50,153 nucleotides of DNA, taken from positions 1 to 50,153 of the IMG/VR virus record IMGVR_UViG_3300032242_001101. The stretch is one strand, 5' to 3'. This stretch comes from a virus. Of this stretch, positions 1-7,719 are shown piece by piece. The position numbers were made by a program, and so were the translations under genes. Under the pieces are notes generated by a model that made no database searches, was not told where the DNA came from, and worked only from the letters and a program-made list of their open reading frames with translations. Position 1 is the first letter of the stretch. The number at the start of each line of letters is the position of its first letter.

Positions 1-1218
1 AAATTAAAATTACTAAGCGAATCAAAAAGTCTGCCTATAGAGTATCATGACATGGTATGGCAACGTAAACAGATTGCAACATTTGAATTAATTAAAAAAT
101 TTACGATTGACCTTAAGTTAGTAGATATATTTTCTAAACTGAAGCAACAGGGTTATCAAATTGCAGTGGCCAGCAACAGCATTAGAGAAACAGTAAAACT
201 CAGCCTGCTCAAAATAGGAGTAATGGAGTATGTTGATTATTTTGTCAGTAATCAAGATGTTACTAATCCTAAACCTTATCCAGAAATGTATTGGAAGTGT
301 ATGACCATGTGTAATACACTACCAAAAAATACATTAATTATAGAAGACAGTCACATAGGCAGACAAGGTGCTCTGGATAGCGGAGCAATATTATTAGCAG
401 TAGAAGATTCGCATGACGTTACATGGGATAAAATTAATAAAAGGTTACAACAAATGAATTCAAGTATGACAACAAACAGTATTCCTTGGAAAGATAGCAG
501 ATTAAATGTCTTGGTACCTATGGCAGGTGCAGGCAGTAGATTTGCTCAACAGGGGTATACATTTCCAAAACCTCTCATTGAAGTTAATGGCAAACCTATG
601 ATACAGGTTGTTGTAGAAAACTTAAACATAGATGCACACTATATTTTTATTGTTCAGCAAGAACATTACGAAAAATACAATTTGAAATATCTGCTTAACC
701 TTATTGCTCCAGGATGTGATATTGTACAAGTAAATGGTATCACAGAAGGTGCCGCTTGCTCTACCCTGTTAGCAAAAGAATACATCAACAATGATGCTCC
801 TTTGGTGATGGCCAATAGTGATCAATATGTAGAATGGAATAGTAATGAATGTATGTACGCATTCACTGCCGACGAAATTGATGGTGGTATATTAACATTT
901 GAAGCCACACATCCTAAGTGGAGTTATGCCCGGGTAGGCGATAATGGTTTTGTAAGTGAAGTTGCTGAAAAAAAAGTTATCAGCAACGAAGCCACTGTTG
1001 GCATTTACTATTGGAAACACGGTAGTGACTATGTCAAATATGCAGAAGATATGATTGCAAAAAACATCCGTGTTAATAACGAGTTCTATGTATGCCCAGT
1101 ATTCAATCAAGCGATCGAAGACGGTAAAAAAATTAAAGTTAAGAAAATTAATCAAATGTGGGGTATTGGAACTCCAGAAGATTTAGACAATTTTTTAAAA
1201 AATTATAAAAAAGATTAA
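1..1218 (+). CDS. HAD phosphatase-nucleotidyltransferase fusion, 5' end outside window
   Basis: The frame is open to the left edge, so this is the C-terminal 405 residues of a longer protein. An ATG at 52 is internal, not a convincing start. The first part is a HAD hydrolase of the beta-phosphoglucomutase type: motif II ASNS, motif III lysine in NPKPYPE and motif IV IIEDS are present, while the DxD nucleophile motif would lie upstream of the window. From about residue 165 a sugar-phosphate nucleotidyltransferase domain begins, with GAGSRF followed by FPKPL. Such a fusion would remove or add a phosphate and then activate a sugar or alcohol phosphate with an NTP. The substrate is unknown. The next two genes suggest a surface-glycan or phosphodiester module. 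The family calls are good; the pathway is inference. Confidence 0.8.
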   Translation, partial: KLKLLSESKSLPIEYHDMVWQRKQIATFELIKKFTIDLKLVDIFSKLKQQGYQIAVASNSIRETVKLSLLKIGVMEYVDYFVSNQDVTNPKPYPEMYWKCMTMCNTLPKNTLIIEDSHIGRQGALDSGAILLAVEDSHDVTWDKINKRLQQMNSSMTTNSIPWKDSRLNVLVPMAGAGSRFAQQGYTFPKPLIEVNGKPMIQVVVENLNIDAHYIFIVQQEHYEKYNLKYLLNLIAPGCDIVQVNGITEGAACSTLLAKEYINNDAPLVMANSDQYVEWNSNECMYAFTADEIDGGILTFEATHPKWSYARVGDNGFVSEVAEKKVISNEATVGIYYWKHGSDYVKYAEDMIAKNIRVNNEFYVCPVFNQAIEDGKKIKVKKINQMWGIGTPEDLDNFLKNYKKD

Positions 1219-1221
1219 TAT

Positions 1222-1869
1222 ATGTCAACTGAAGAATGGTTTAAAAATCACTACATACCTTGGAGAGAATCTAGGATTAATAAAGTTGTTTCTATATTTG
1301 GAAAAGAGTTTTTTAACAATAAAACAATGTTAGAACTAGCGGCAGGATACGGAGATACCGGACATTATTTTTGTAATCTAGGATCAACTGTGACTTTTGC
1401 TGACGGTAATCAAGACCATACCGTAAAGATTAAAGAAACAAATCCCAATTCAACAGTATTGCATGTTGATCAAGATAAAGAATGGGATTTAAAAGAACAA
1501 TTCGATGTCGTCATACATTGGGGTGTATTATATCATTTAGACGACTGGCAAAGAGATTTAAAAACTGCAATAGCACATGGTAAAATAATATTTTTAGAAA
1601 CAGAAGTGTGTGATAGCGATGACCCTACATTTGAAATAAAAACTAACGAAAGTGGATATGATCAGGCTGTCAATGGAATTGGGTCTAGACCGTCTGCCGC
1701 TATGGTAGAAGTTTGCATTAATAAAACTGGTGCAAATTATGTAAGATATGATGATGCTGATCTTAATGCAGACTTTCATAAGTACGATTGGAAAGTCAAT
1801 AATACCAAAGAATGGACACATGGTCAAAGAAGATTTTGGATAATAAGAAATGAAATACATAGCACATAG
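1222..1869 (+). CDS. SAM-dependent class I methyltransferase
   Basis: A 215-aa protein with a Rossmann-type methyltransferase core. Motif I is LELAAGYGDTG near residue 38, an acidic residue ends strand 2 (TFADG), and FDVVIHWGVLYHLDD corresponds to motif IV and the following helix. The gene starts 3 nt after the fusion gene and overlaps the next gene by 20 nt, so the three are probably co-transcribed. The acceptor cannot be read from the sequence. Context with a nucleotidyltransferase and a GDPD-like protein favours a sugar or surface small molecule rather than DNA. Confidence 0.75.
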   Translation: MSTEEWFKNHYIPWRESRINKVVSIFGKEFFNNKTMLELAAGYGDTGHYFCNLGSTVTFADGNQDHTVKIKETNPNSTVLHVDQDKEWDLKEQFDVVIHWGVLYHLDDWQRDLKTAIAHGKIIFLETEVCDSDDPTFEIKTNESGYDQAVNGIGSRPSAAMVEVCINKTGANYVRYDDADLNADFHKYDWKVNNTKEWTHGQRRFWIIRNEIHST

Positions 1870-2299
1870 AGGGCTCACAGACGGCCCTAATTCTAGTTTA
1901 GAAAATTGTCCTGAACAAATATTAAAAGCACTAGAAGAAGGGTTTGATTGTGAAATTGACCTACGAGTAGTTGACGGGAAACTATTCCTAGGGCATGATT
2001 TTCCAGACTGGCTGGTTGACGAAGCATTCATCAATCAACCCGGTCTCTGGATTCATTGTAAAAACTTAGAAGCGTTAGAGTTTTGCCAATACAATATTAA
2101 ATTAAACTACTTTTGGCACCAAGAAGATGACTACACTATTACAAGCAAAGGCTTTATATGGGCATATCCCGGAAAGAAACTTCCTAAACTGGGCGTAATG
2201 GTCATGCCAGAATGGGACGACCCAATGCTGATTAATACCGCAGGAGCAGACTGTTTCGCAATTTGTTCCGACTATGTAGATAAAATTAGGTTGCTATAA
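1850..2299 (+). CDS. Glycerophosphodiester phosphodiesterase-like protein, short form
   Basis: A 149-aa protein beginning with the GDPD signature IAHRG. SSLEN and CEIDLRVVDGKLFLGHD follow, giving the catalytic His-Arg pair, the Glu/Asp metal ligands and the second His. Full GDPDs run 230-300 residues, so this is a shortened TIM-barrel form. In this family the enzyme cleaves glycerophosphodiesters to an alcohol and glycerol-3-phosphate. Here it sits last in a run with the nucleotidyltransferase and methyltransferase genes and could supply or trim a phosphodiester head group. The start overlaps the preceding gene and no strong ribosome site is visible. Confidence 0.7.
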   Translation: MKYIAHRGLTDGPNSSLENCPEQILKALEEGFDCEIDLRVVDGKLFLGHDFPDWLVDEAFINQPGLWIHCKNLEALEFCQYNIKLNYFWHQEDDYTITSKGFIWAYPGKKLPKLGVMVMPEWDDPMLINTAGADCFAICSDYVDKIRLL

Positions 2300-2317
2300 T
2301 CTGGTATTTTTTTACGG

Positions 2318-2324
2318 CTAAATA
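2318..2324 (+). promoter_or_regulatory. T4-late-type promoter element CTAAATA
   Basis: CTAAATA lies 5 nt before the ATG of the tail-tube-fold gene. The T4 late consensus is TATAAATA, read by polymerase carrying gp55. Transcription from this element would begin at about the start codon. Confidence 0.6.
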
Positions 2325-2329
2325 TTACT

Positions 2330-4192
2330 ATGGCTGGAATACTTGAACAATTTTTAGGCGGTGTGCTAGGTGCTAATTCCCTACAGAGTTATTCGCATGC
2401 CTCTCGACTATATCTAGACGACTACTACAAATATGCGCCTAAGTTTGGATTCCTTTACTATGTTAAATTCACTATTAATCCTCCTAGTGATGAAAAGAAA
2501 CAGATCGTAAATAATTTTATCGACAAGAATGGGGCTGTTATTGGCATGCTGGTCAAAACTGCAGATCTTCCTAAATTTAGGATGTCTACAGAAGTATTAA
2601 ACCAGTACAATCGAAGAACCTACATTCAAAACAAAATAGAATATCAGCCAATTGCTATGACACTACATGACGATCATAACAATACTTCTACTAGTTTGTG
2701 GGAAGCATACTATAGATATTATTTTGCAGACGATGTTGACAATACTTATCAAGATCCTAGTCCTCCCGGCAAATACGGAGATACAAAATACAAAGGAGAT
2801 GGTGATAAGACCAGTTCTTATGGTTTAAATAACGGGATAAAAGAATATAAACCATTCTTTAGGTATATAGAATTATTTCAAATAAATCGACAGCAGTGGA
2901 CTGCCTTTAGGTTAATAAATCCTATTATTACAGATTGGAGCCATGATACCCTAAATCAATCTGAAAGCAAACTACTCGAAAATAAAATGACTATTGGTTA
3001 TGAAGCAGTTCAATATGCAAATGGTCGAGTAGGCGATAAAAATTCTCCTGCATTTAACCTAAACAACTATGACAAAGCACCTAGCCCATTAAGTATACTA
3101 GGCAAGGGCAACAACAGCATTGCAGGCCCCGGCGGAATTATTAGTGGTGTGTCTGAATTGCTTGGCGGTGGTGGAACCGGTGGCCCAGAATTTGCATATC
3201 CGTTAGGAGGGTCAGTTGACAGCGGAGTTCCTGGCAAAGATTTGAATATATTCCAAAAACTAAAAGGTGCAAGTAACCTTGTAAAAAATTTAAAAAATGT
3301 CAGTGCCGCAAGCATCGGAGCAGAAGCCTTTAGCATTGCGGGAGGTGCATTAGGCAGTTTAGCATCAGGAAAAGGCATAGGTAATTCATTGGGATCACTA
3401 GCAGGCGGACCTGGCGGGCTTGCCGCAGTGGCTGCTGGTGCTGCCGGTGGCATCGGAAAAATATTCAGCAATTTTAGCAGTGGAAATAGTTCTGTAAATA
3501 AACTAACTGTTGCCAAATCTGGATTAAACAACAGTGCTCCTGTTCAGGCGGCTGTGGCTGGATCGGCGGTAAATGCAGGTGATAGTGTAGCAGAGAATAA
3601 TGCACAGGCACAACAAGAAAAAAATAATCCCCCTCCGGGAGGAATTACTGATCTAGATGTAGCACAAGCCGAAAGTGATGTTAATGATGCCGAAGCAAAA
3701 ATAAGTGATATTCAAGATCAAATAGCAAATAATGAAAAAATAAAAGCACAATTTCAAGAGGCCTACGATGCCGCTAACGAGGGCGGAGATTCTGATGCTC
3801 TGTCTCGTGTGCTGGGAGCATTAAAAGCCGCAGGATATACTGATCCAGCAGAATTGCAAAATAATCTTGCACAGGCTCAGACTAACTTATCAAATGCCAA
3901 AACATCAGCAGAGACACTGAATAAAATACGTTATGATGCTATTAACGAATCAGTTGCAGAGAGTACTGATCCTCCTGAACTAACCAGCGAAGATCCCGAT
4001 CTTGCGTTATCCAACAAGGTATATTTTGCTCAACAGCAACATAATCAAGGCGGAGATGAAGAAGATCTTCAAGATGCACTTGGAGGTTCTGGAGCAGGGG
4101 CTGAAAGTCCTGGAGCAGGAGTTGATGTATATGGATATGGAAATACTGCATCCGGAAGCAGTGATTTAGGCGACACAACAGACTTTGTTTAA
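2330..4192 (+). CDS. Tail-tube-fold structural protein (T4 gp19/gp48/gp54 type)
   Basis: A 620-aa virion protein. Residues 1-250 resemble the tail-tube and tube-cap family, including KTADLPKFRMSTE, NQYNRRTYIQNKIEY and TLHDDHN followed by YRYYF. Residues 260-400 are Gly/Ala/Ser-rich. Residues 440-540 form a probable coiled coil with many Glu, Asp and Ala residues. The tail is acidic and Gly/Ser-rich. T4 gp48 and gp54 are 320-365 aa, so this is an enlarged version with an added C-terminal half. It probably sits at the baseplate-tube junction, but a tail-tube or other gp19-fold role cannot be excluded. A late promoter element lies directly upstream. Confidence 0.65.
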   Translation: MAGILEQFLGGVLGANSLQSYSHASRLYLDDYYKYAPKFGFLYYVKFTINPPSDEKKQIVNNFIDKNGAVIGMLVKTADLPKFRMSTEVLNQYNRRTYIQNKIEYQPIAMTLHDDHNNTSTSLWEAYYRYYFADDVDNTYQDPSPPGKYGDTKYKGDGDKTSSYGLNNGIKEYKPFFRYIELFQINRQQWTAFRLINPIITDWSHDTLNQSESKLLENKMTIGYEAVQYANGRVGDKNSPAFNLNNYDKAPSPLSILGKGNNSIAGPGGIISGVSELLGGGGTGGPEFAYPLGGSVDSGVPGKDLNIFQKLKGASNLVKNLKNVSAASIGAEAFSIAGGALGSLASGKGIGNSLGSLAGGPGGLAAVAAGAAGGIGKIFSNFSSGNSSVNKLTVAKSGLNNSAPVQAAVAGSAVNAGDSVAENNAQAQQEKNNPPPGGITDLDVAQAESDVNDAEAKISDIQDQIANNEKIKAQFQEAYDAANEGGDSDALSRVLGALKAAGYTDPAELQNNLAQAQTNLSNAKTSAETLNKIRYDAINESVAESTDPPELTSEDPDLALSNKVYFAQQQHNQGGDEEDLQDALGGSGAGAESPGAGVDVYGYGNTASGSSDLGDTTDFV

Positions 4193-4193
4193 T

Positions 4194-4565
4194 ATGATGT
4201 ATACTAACATACCACCTAATACTACTGCATCGTCTAGTGATAAAACACTAAACAATTTTAACAATTATTATACTCGTCCAGTACAACTAGATAATAATGT
4301 CCTAATAGCAATGACAGGACTATTGGAAACTAGAGGTTGGTCAAAAGATTCTGCTGAGCAGATATCTATTGCTATTCTTACACAGGCAAAAAAAGATGGA
4401 TATAATGCTATGGCAATTTTAGAAAGCATCAAGGGCTTAGGACAAACTGACCTAAGTGCACTTGTAGCAGAAATACTTAACAACAACAGATACAAGACTA
4501 GCAGTCTTGGAGTCATTCAGACCGTAATTCCTGTTGACAACGTGAAAAGAAATATTCTACCATGA
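4194..4565 (+). CDS. Conserved small phage protein of unknown function
   Basis: About 123 aa. A TTG at 4185 is in frame, but the paired ATGs at 4194 and 4197, just after the previous stop, are better starts. The N-terminus is Thr/Ser/Asn-rich. The rest is helical and hydrophobic (IAMTGLLETRGW, IAILTQAKKDGYNAM), with a conserved-looking AEILNNNRYKTSSLG segment. It resembles uncharacterised proteins in T4-like marine phages that sit among virion genes. The stop overlaps the gp4 start as ATGA. A structural or assembly role is inferred from position only. Confidence 0.6.
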   Translation: MMYTNIPPNTTASSSDKTLNNFNNYYTRPVQLDNNVLIAMTGLLETRGWSKDSAEQISIAILTQAKKDGYNAMAILESIKGLGQTDLSALVAEILNNNRYKTSSLGVIQTVIPVDNVKRNILP

Positions 4566-4999
4566 GAGCCACCGCCAGAGGTACATTTGAACCCAAGTTC
4601 CCTGAAAAATATGTAGGAGGTAGAACGCCAACTTACAGATCAAGTTGGGAATTAACATTTATGATGTTCTGCGATAATAACCCATCAGTACAACAATGGG
4701 CAAGTGAAAGTGTTAAAATTCCATACAAAGACCCGTTAACAGGAAAGAACACAGTTTACGTTCCTGATTTTCTAATTGTGTATGTTGATAAAAACATGCA
4801 GAAACATGCAGAGTTGATCGAAATTAAACCTAAGAATCAGGCCATGATAGAATCTGTAGGAAAGAATCCCTATAATCAGGCTCAGTATGTTAAAAACATG
4901 GCCAAATGGCAAGCGGCACAGATATGGTGTAAGCGTATGGGAATCCGTTTTAGAGTTGTAAGTGAAGAAGATCTATTCCATACTGGTAAAAAACGATAA
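4562..4999 (+). CDS. 4: Head completion protein, T4 gp4 (gp50/gp65) family
   Basis: A 145-aa protein closely matching the gp4 head-completion family. Features are KFPEKYVGG, TYRSSWEL with the first acidic residue, YVPDFLIVY with the catalytic Asp, and LIEIKPK with the E-x-K pair. These give a PD-(D/E)xK (TnsA-like) nuclease core. The family acts after packaging, preparing filled heads for tail joining. The length is normal (T4 gp4 is about 150 aa). Translation is coupled to the preceding gene through an ATGA overlap, and the small terminase follows after 8 nt. Confidence 0.9.
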   Translation: MRATARGTFEPKFPEKYVGGRTPTYRSSWELTFMMFCDNNPSVQQWASESVKIPYKDPLTGKNTVYVPDFLIVYVDKNMQKHAELIEIKPKNQAMIESVGKNPYNQAQYVKNMAKWQAAQIWCKRMGIRFRVVSEEDLFHTGKKR

Positions 5000-5007
5000 G
5001 TAAGAAT

Positions 5008-5487
5008 ATGACAAAAAAACTTGAAGAACTTTTTAATGTTGCCCCTACAGAAGAGCCTATTATTGAGCCAATTGTTGAATCTACTGAACAAACAGTGGTC
5101 AGTCTAGAAGATAAATTAGAGCAGTTTGATAAAATTGCCGCCGCTTTACCTAGGGTTAAAGGACTAGGCGATGTTAGTGATGCAGAGTTAGACAATCTTG
5201 CTAACAAAGCAGAACAAGCATATAACGATTTAATGGACTTAGGAATGAATGTAGAAGCACGTTACGGTGCCCGCATGTTTGAAGTTGCCGCACAAATGAT
5301 GAATGCCGCTATCACTGCCAAATCCAACAAAATAGATAAAAAACTCAAGATGATTGATCTACAGATTAAGAAGTACGGTATTGATAAAAAACAAGGAAAT
5401 CAAGATCCAGAGGCTATAGAAGCAGAAGGATACCTAATTACAGACCGTAATAGCCTCCTTGAGAAACTGAAAAAGATGGATAAATAA
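5008..5487 (+). CDS. 16: Terminase small subunit, T4 gp16 type
   Basis: A 159-aa protein. An acidic N-terminal tail with several proline-glutamate pairs precedes a helical core. LPRVKGLGDVSDAELDNLA and YNDLMDLGMNVEARYG match the small terminase of T4-like cyanophages and pelagiphages. The lysine-rich NKIDKKLKMIDLQIKKYG helix also fits. The subunit forms a ring that recognises concatemeric DNA and stimulates the gp17 ATPase. As in T4, it is near the large subunit, but here two virion genes are inserted between them. Confidence 0.82.
   Translation: MTKKLEELFNVAPTEEPIIEPIVESTEQTVVSLEDKLEQFDKIAAALPRVKGLGDVSDAELDNLANKAEQAYNDLMDLGMNVEARYGARMFEVAAQMMNAAITAKSNKIDKKLKMIDLQIKKYGIDKKQGNQDPEAIEAEGYLITDRNSLLEKLKKMDK
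5480..5486 (+). promoter_or_regulatory. T4-late-type promoter element ATAAATA
   Basis: ATAAATA overlaps the gp16 stop codon and ends 7 nt before the ATG at 5494, with no ribosome-binding site between. Confidence 0.55.
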
Positions 5488-5493
5488 ATTACT

Positions 5494-6111
5494 ATGAAAT
5501 CACTTAAAGAATACCTTACCGAATCCAAGAAAACTTATACCTTTCGAGTAAAGGTAGCCGGTGATGTCACTACAGAGGATGAGACTAAACTACACGGACT
5601 ATTAGATCGATACGGCATAGCCGACTTCAAAAAAACAGGTCAAACTCCAGTACAATCATTTCCTCTAGACTTTCCTAAAATCAGAAATCGTAATGTTAAT
5701 GTATGGGAAGTAACATTAGACTATCCCACAACAGCCAACGAATTAACAGAATACCTAAGTTCAAATTTAGGTAGAACAAACGAAGAACTAGTAGTTCGTT
5801 CTCCTTATGAACCAACAGAAGAATACCAACAGCCTATCGGAGAGTTTAGAGATACTGCTCTACTTAACGATCCTGACTACAAAGAATCTCCTAATGCCAA
5901 TTGGGATGATAGTTGGGGCATCAAATACAACGAAAATCTTATTAAATCTTTAAGTGCTGATTCTAAAAAACGTAGAGCAGACCTTGGAGAACAAATCCCC
6001 AACGCTGTGTCAGATGAAGTTTATAAAAATCCTGGAGTAACTTCAAACGATAATACATCGTACAACACAAAGGCTAACTTAATGCAAGCCCCAGATCCTA
6101 GAAGGAAATAA
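5494..6111 (+). CDS. Putative capsid or core virion protein
   Basis: A 205-aa protein starting MKSLKEYLTES. This N-terminus recurs in proteins of T4-like marine phages, and its LTE tripeptide fits the LxE rule of the T4 gp21 prohead protease. An alpha/beta segment follows (TFRVKVAGDVT, QSFPLDFP, NVWEVTLDYPTTANELTEYL). The C-terminal 90 residues are low in hydrophobics and probably extended. Its place between the terminase subunits supports a head role. Cleavage by a prohead protease is inference, and no function is established. Confidence 0.55.
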   Translation: MKSLKEYLTESKKTYTFRVKVAGDVTTEDETKLHGLLDRYGIADFKKTGQTPVQSFPLDFPKIRNRNVNVWEVTLDYPTTANELTEYLSSNLGRTNEELVVRSPYEPTEEYQQPIGEFRDTALLNDPDYKESPNANWDDSWGIKYNENLIKSLSADSKKRRADLGEQIPNAVSDEVYKNPGVTSNDNTSYNTKANLMQAPDPRRK

Positions 6112-6113
6112 TT

Positions 6114-7664
6114 ATGCAAATGATCAACGTATTACAACGTCTAGCAGAACTAGACGGACAAAATCCTAGAGTTGAAAGACCTAGAATCACTGAAACTCCT
6201 GTACTAGGTGATGGTATCAAACAATTAGACATCAGCATGCCTGAACCAGGTATTGGCGATTTAAGAAAATTATCAGGTATGCTTAAAGAAAGCATCCAAG
6301 AATGTGGTATGCCAGGTATGGGTGCTCCTATGCCTATGCCACATACTCCAGCAAGTTTAAGTATGACAGCAGGCAATGCTAATGAAATTGTTACTATGAT
6401 GCGCGGACTAGCAGATATTGCTAGTGGTGCTTCTCATTCTGGTATGTCAGGTATGGGTGCAGAAATGCCTCATGGTGATGCACTAATGGGAAATGAAATG
6501 CCTGCTCCTATGGACTTGGATCATGACGGTGATATGGACGGTGTTGCAATGGATACAGCCGCAGAACCAGAAATGGGAATGGAAGAGCCTGATATGGGCG
6601 GTGGGGATGAATTAGGTGGTGGTCCAATGGGCGGTGACGAACTTGCTGACCTTGTAAACAAATTGAAGACTGGTCAACCAGTTAAGATTAAAACAGATAT
6701 GCCAGTTAAGGTTAAAACAACTAACCCTGTCAATGGCGGTGCAAAAGATGAAGGAATGATTGGTAAAGGTGTAGGCGGAATTGCAGGAGGTGCTCTTGGA
6801 AGTGCTGCCGGGGGAGCTCTTGGCACAATGGTAGGCGGGCCTGTTGGTGGTGCAATTGGTTCAGCAGTAGGAGATGTTGCAGGAACTTCTATGGGAGCAG
6901 ATGCAGGAGATGATGTAACCGGAGAAGAAGAAAGCATGGCAGAAGATATGCGTGTTTGGGACACAAGTCCTAAAGAACAAACTCGCGATTACAATCCAAA
7001 TGATTTTGCTCAGATGTTTAACAAAATCAAAGATATTGATCAAGCCAAAGCCGCTACAAGAGCAGATAATCCTTTAAAGAGAGAAAGTGTTGAGGCTCAA
7101 CCTACAGATGCTTTAACAGAACTAACAAGTAAATTGTTTGCTGACTATCAAGCATTTGTAAACGAGAGTAAAGGAAAATGTTGCTGTAAAACTAAGGGCG
7201 AATCAAAGTGCCCAGTACATGGCAAAATGGATGAATCTCGAGCCAAAGAAGGAAACGCATTTGGAAAAGCAGTTCGTGATGCCAAGAAAGATGGAATCCA
7301 AAAAGGTGAAAAAATTAAAGTAGGCGGCAAAGAGTATTCTGTTAAAGAAGAAGAAAAGCGCACTATGAGTAAGGCAGCCAAGGGTGTAATGAAATACGGT
7401 AAAGACGGTATGCAAGCATTGGCAAAAGCAGGAAAAGAAGGTAAAAGTTTAGAAAAAGTTAGAGACAAATATAACAAGTATGACGAAGCCTACAATCCAA
7501 ATAACGTAAGTGCACAACATGCCCGTGATATGAAAGCACATCACAGAGCAGAACTTAAAAAGAAAGCAGATGCTGGAGATGAGAATGCTAAAGCAAGACT
7601 AGCACAGGCAAAAAAGAATGACGCCGCTCGTCGTGCAGATTTTGACGCTCGCATGGAACGTTAA
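6114..7664 (+). CDS. Low-complexity virion or scaffold-like protein
   Basis: A 516-aa protein with a strong ribosome site (AGAAGGAAAT). Residues 60-180 are rich in Met, Gly and Pro and acidic. Around residues 220-260 a glycine-zipper segment (GVGGIAGGALGSAAGGALG onward) could insert in membrane or pack tightly. Near 352-362 there is a Cys/His cluster (KCCCKTKGESKCPVH) that could bind metal. The C-terminal third is Lys/Ala-rich and helical. It has no family I can name with confidence. Position between head genes and the terminase suggests a core, scaffold or internal head protein. A hairpin terminator follows. Confidence 0.6.
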   Translation: MQMINVLQRLAELDGQNPRVERPRITETPVLGDGIKQLDISMPEPGIGDLRKLSGMLKESIQECGMPGMGAPMPMPHTPASLSMTAGNANEIVTMMRGLADIASGASHSGMSGMGAEMPHGDALMGNEMPAPMDLDHDGDMDGVAMDTAAEPEMGMEEPDMGGGDELGGGPMGGDELADLVNKLKTGQPVKIKTDMPVKVKTTNPVNGGAKDEGMIGKGVGGIAGGALGSAAGGALGTMVGGPVGGAIGSAVGDVAGTSMGADAGDDVTGEEESMAEDMRVWDTSPKEQTRDYNPNDFAQMFNKIKDIDQAKAATRADNPLKRESVEAQPTDALTELTSKLFADYQAFVNESKGKCCCKTKGESKCPVHGKMDESRAKEGNAFGKAVRDAKKDGIQKGEKIKVGGKEYSVKEEEKRTMSKAAKGVMKYGKDGMQALAKAGKEGKSLEKVRDKYNKYDEAYNPNNVSAQHARDMKAHHRAELKKKADAGDENAKARLAQAKKNDAARRADFDARMER

Positions 7665-7677
7665 TATCACTAACTCC

Positions 7678-7705
7678 AAATAGGCTCTTCGGAGCCTATT
7701 TTTTT
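7678..7705 (+). terminator. Intrinsic terminator with UUCG tetraloop
   Basis: AAATAGGCTC pairs perfectly over 10 bp with GAGCCTATTT around a TTCG loop, followed by a T run. It separates the 516-aa gene from the terminase, which has its own late element immediately downstream. Confidence 0.9.
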
Positions 7706-7707
7706 CA

Positions 7708-7714
7708 GTAAATA
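7708..7714 (+). promoter_or_regulatory. T4-late-type promoter element GTAAATA
   Basis: GTAAATA sits 3 nt after the terminator T run and 5 nt before the terminase ATG at 7720. No ribosome-binding site fits between. Confidence 0.6.
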
Positions 7715-7719
7715 ATAGT

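Noticed and set aside
3067-3531. Minus-strand Pro-rich frame opposite the tail-tube-like gene
   Set aside because: Shadow of the Gly/Ala-rich coding strand; no ribosome site or promoter.
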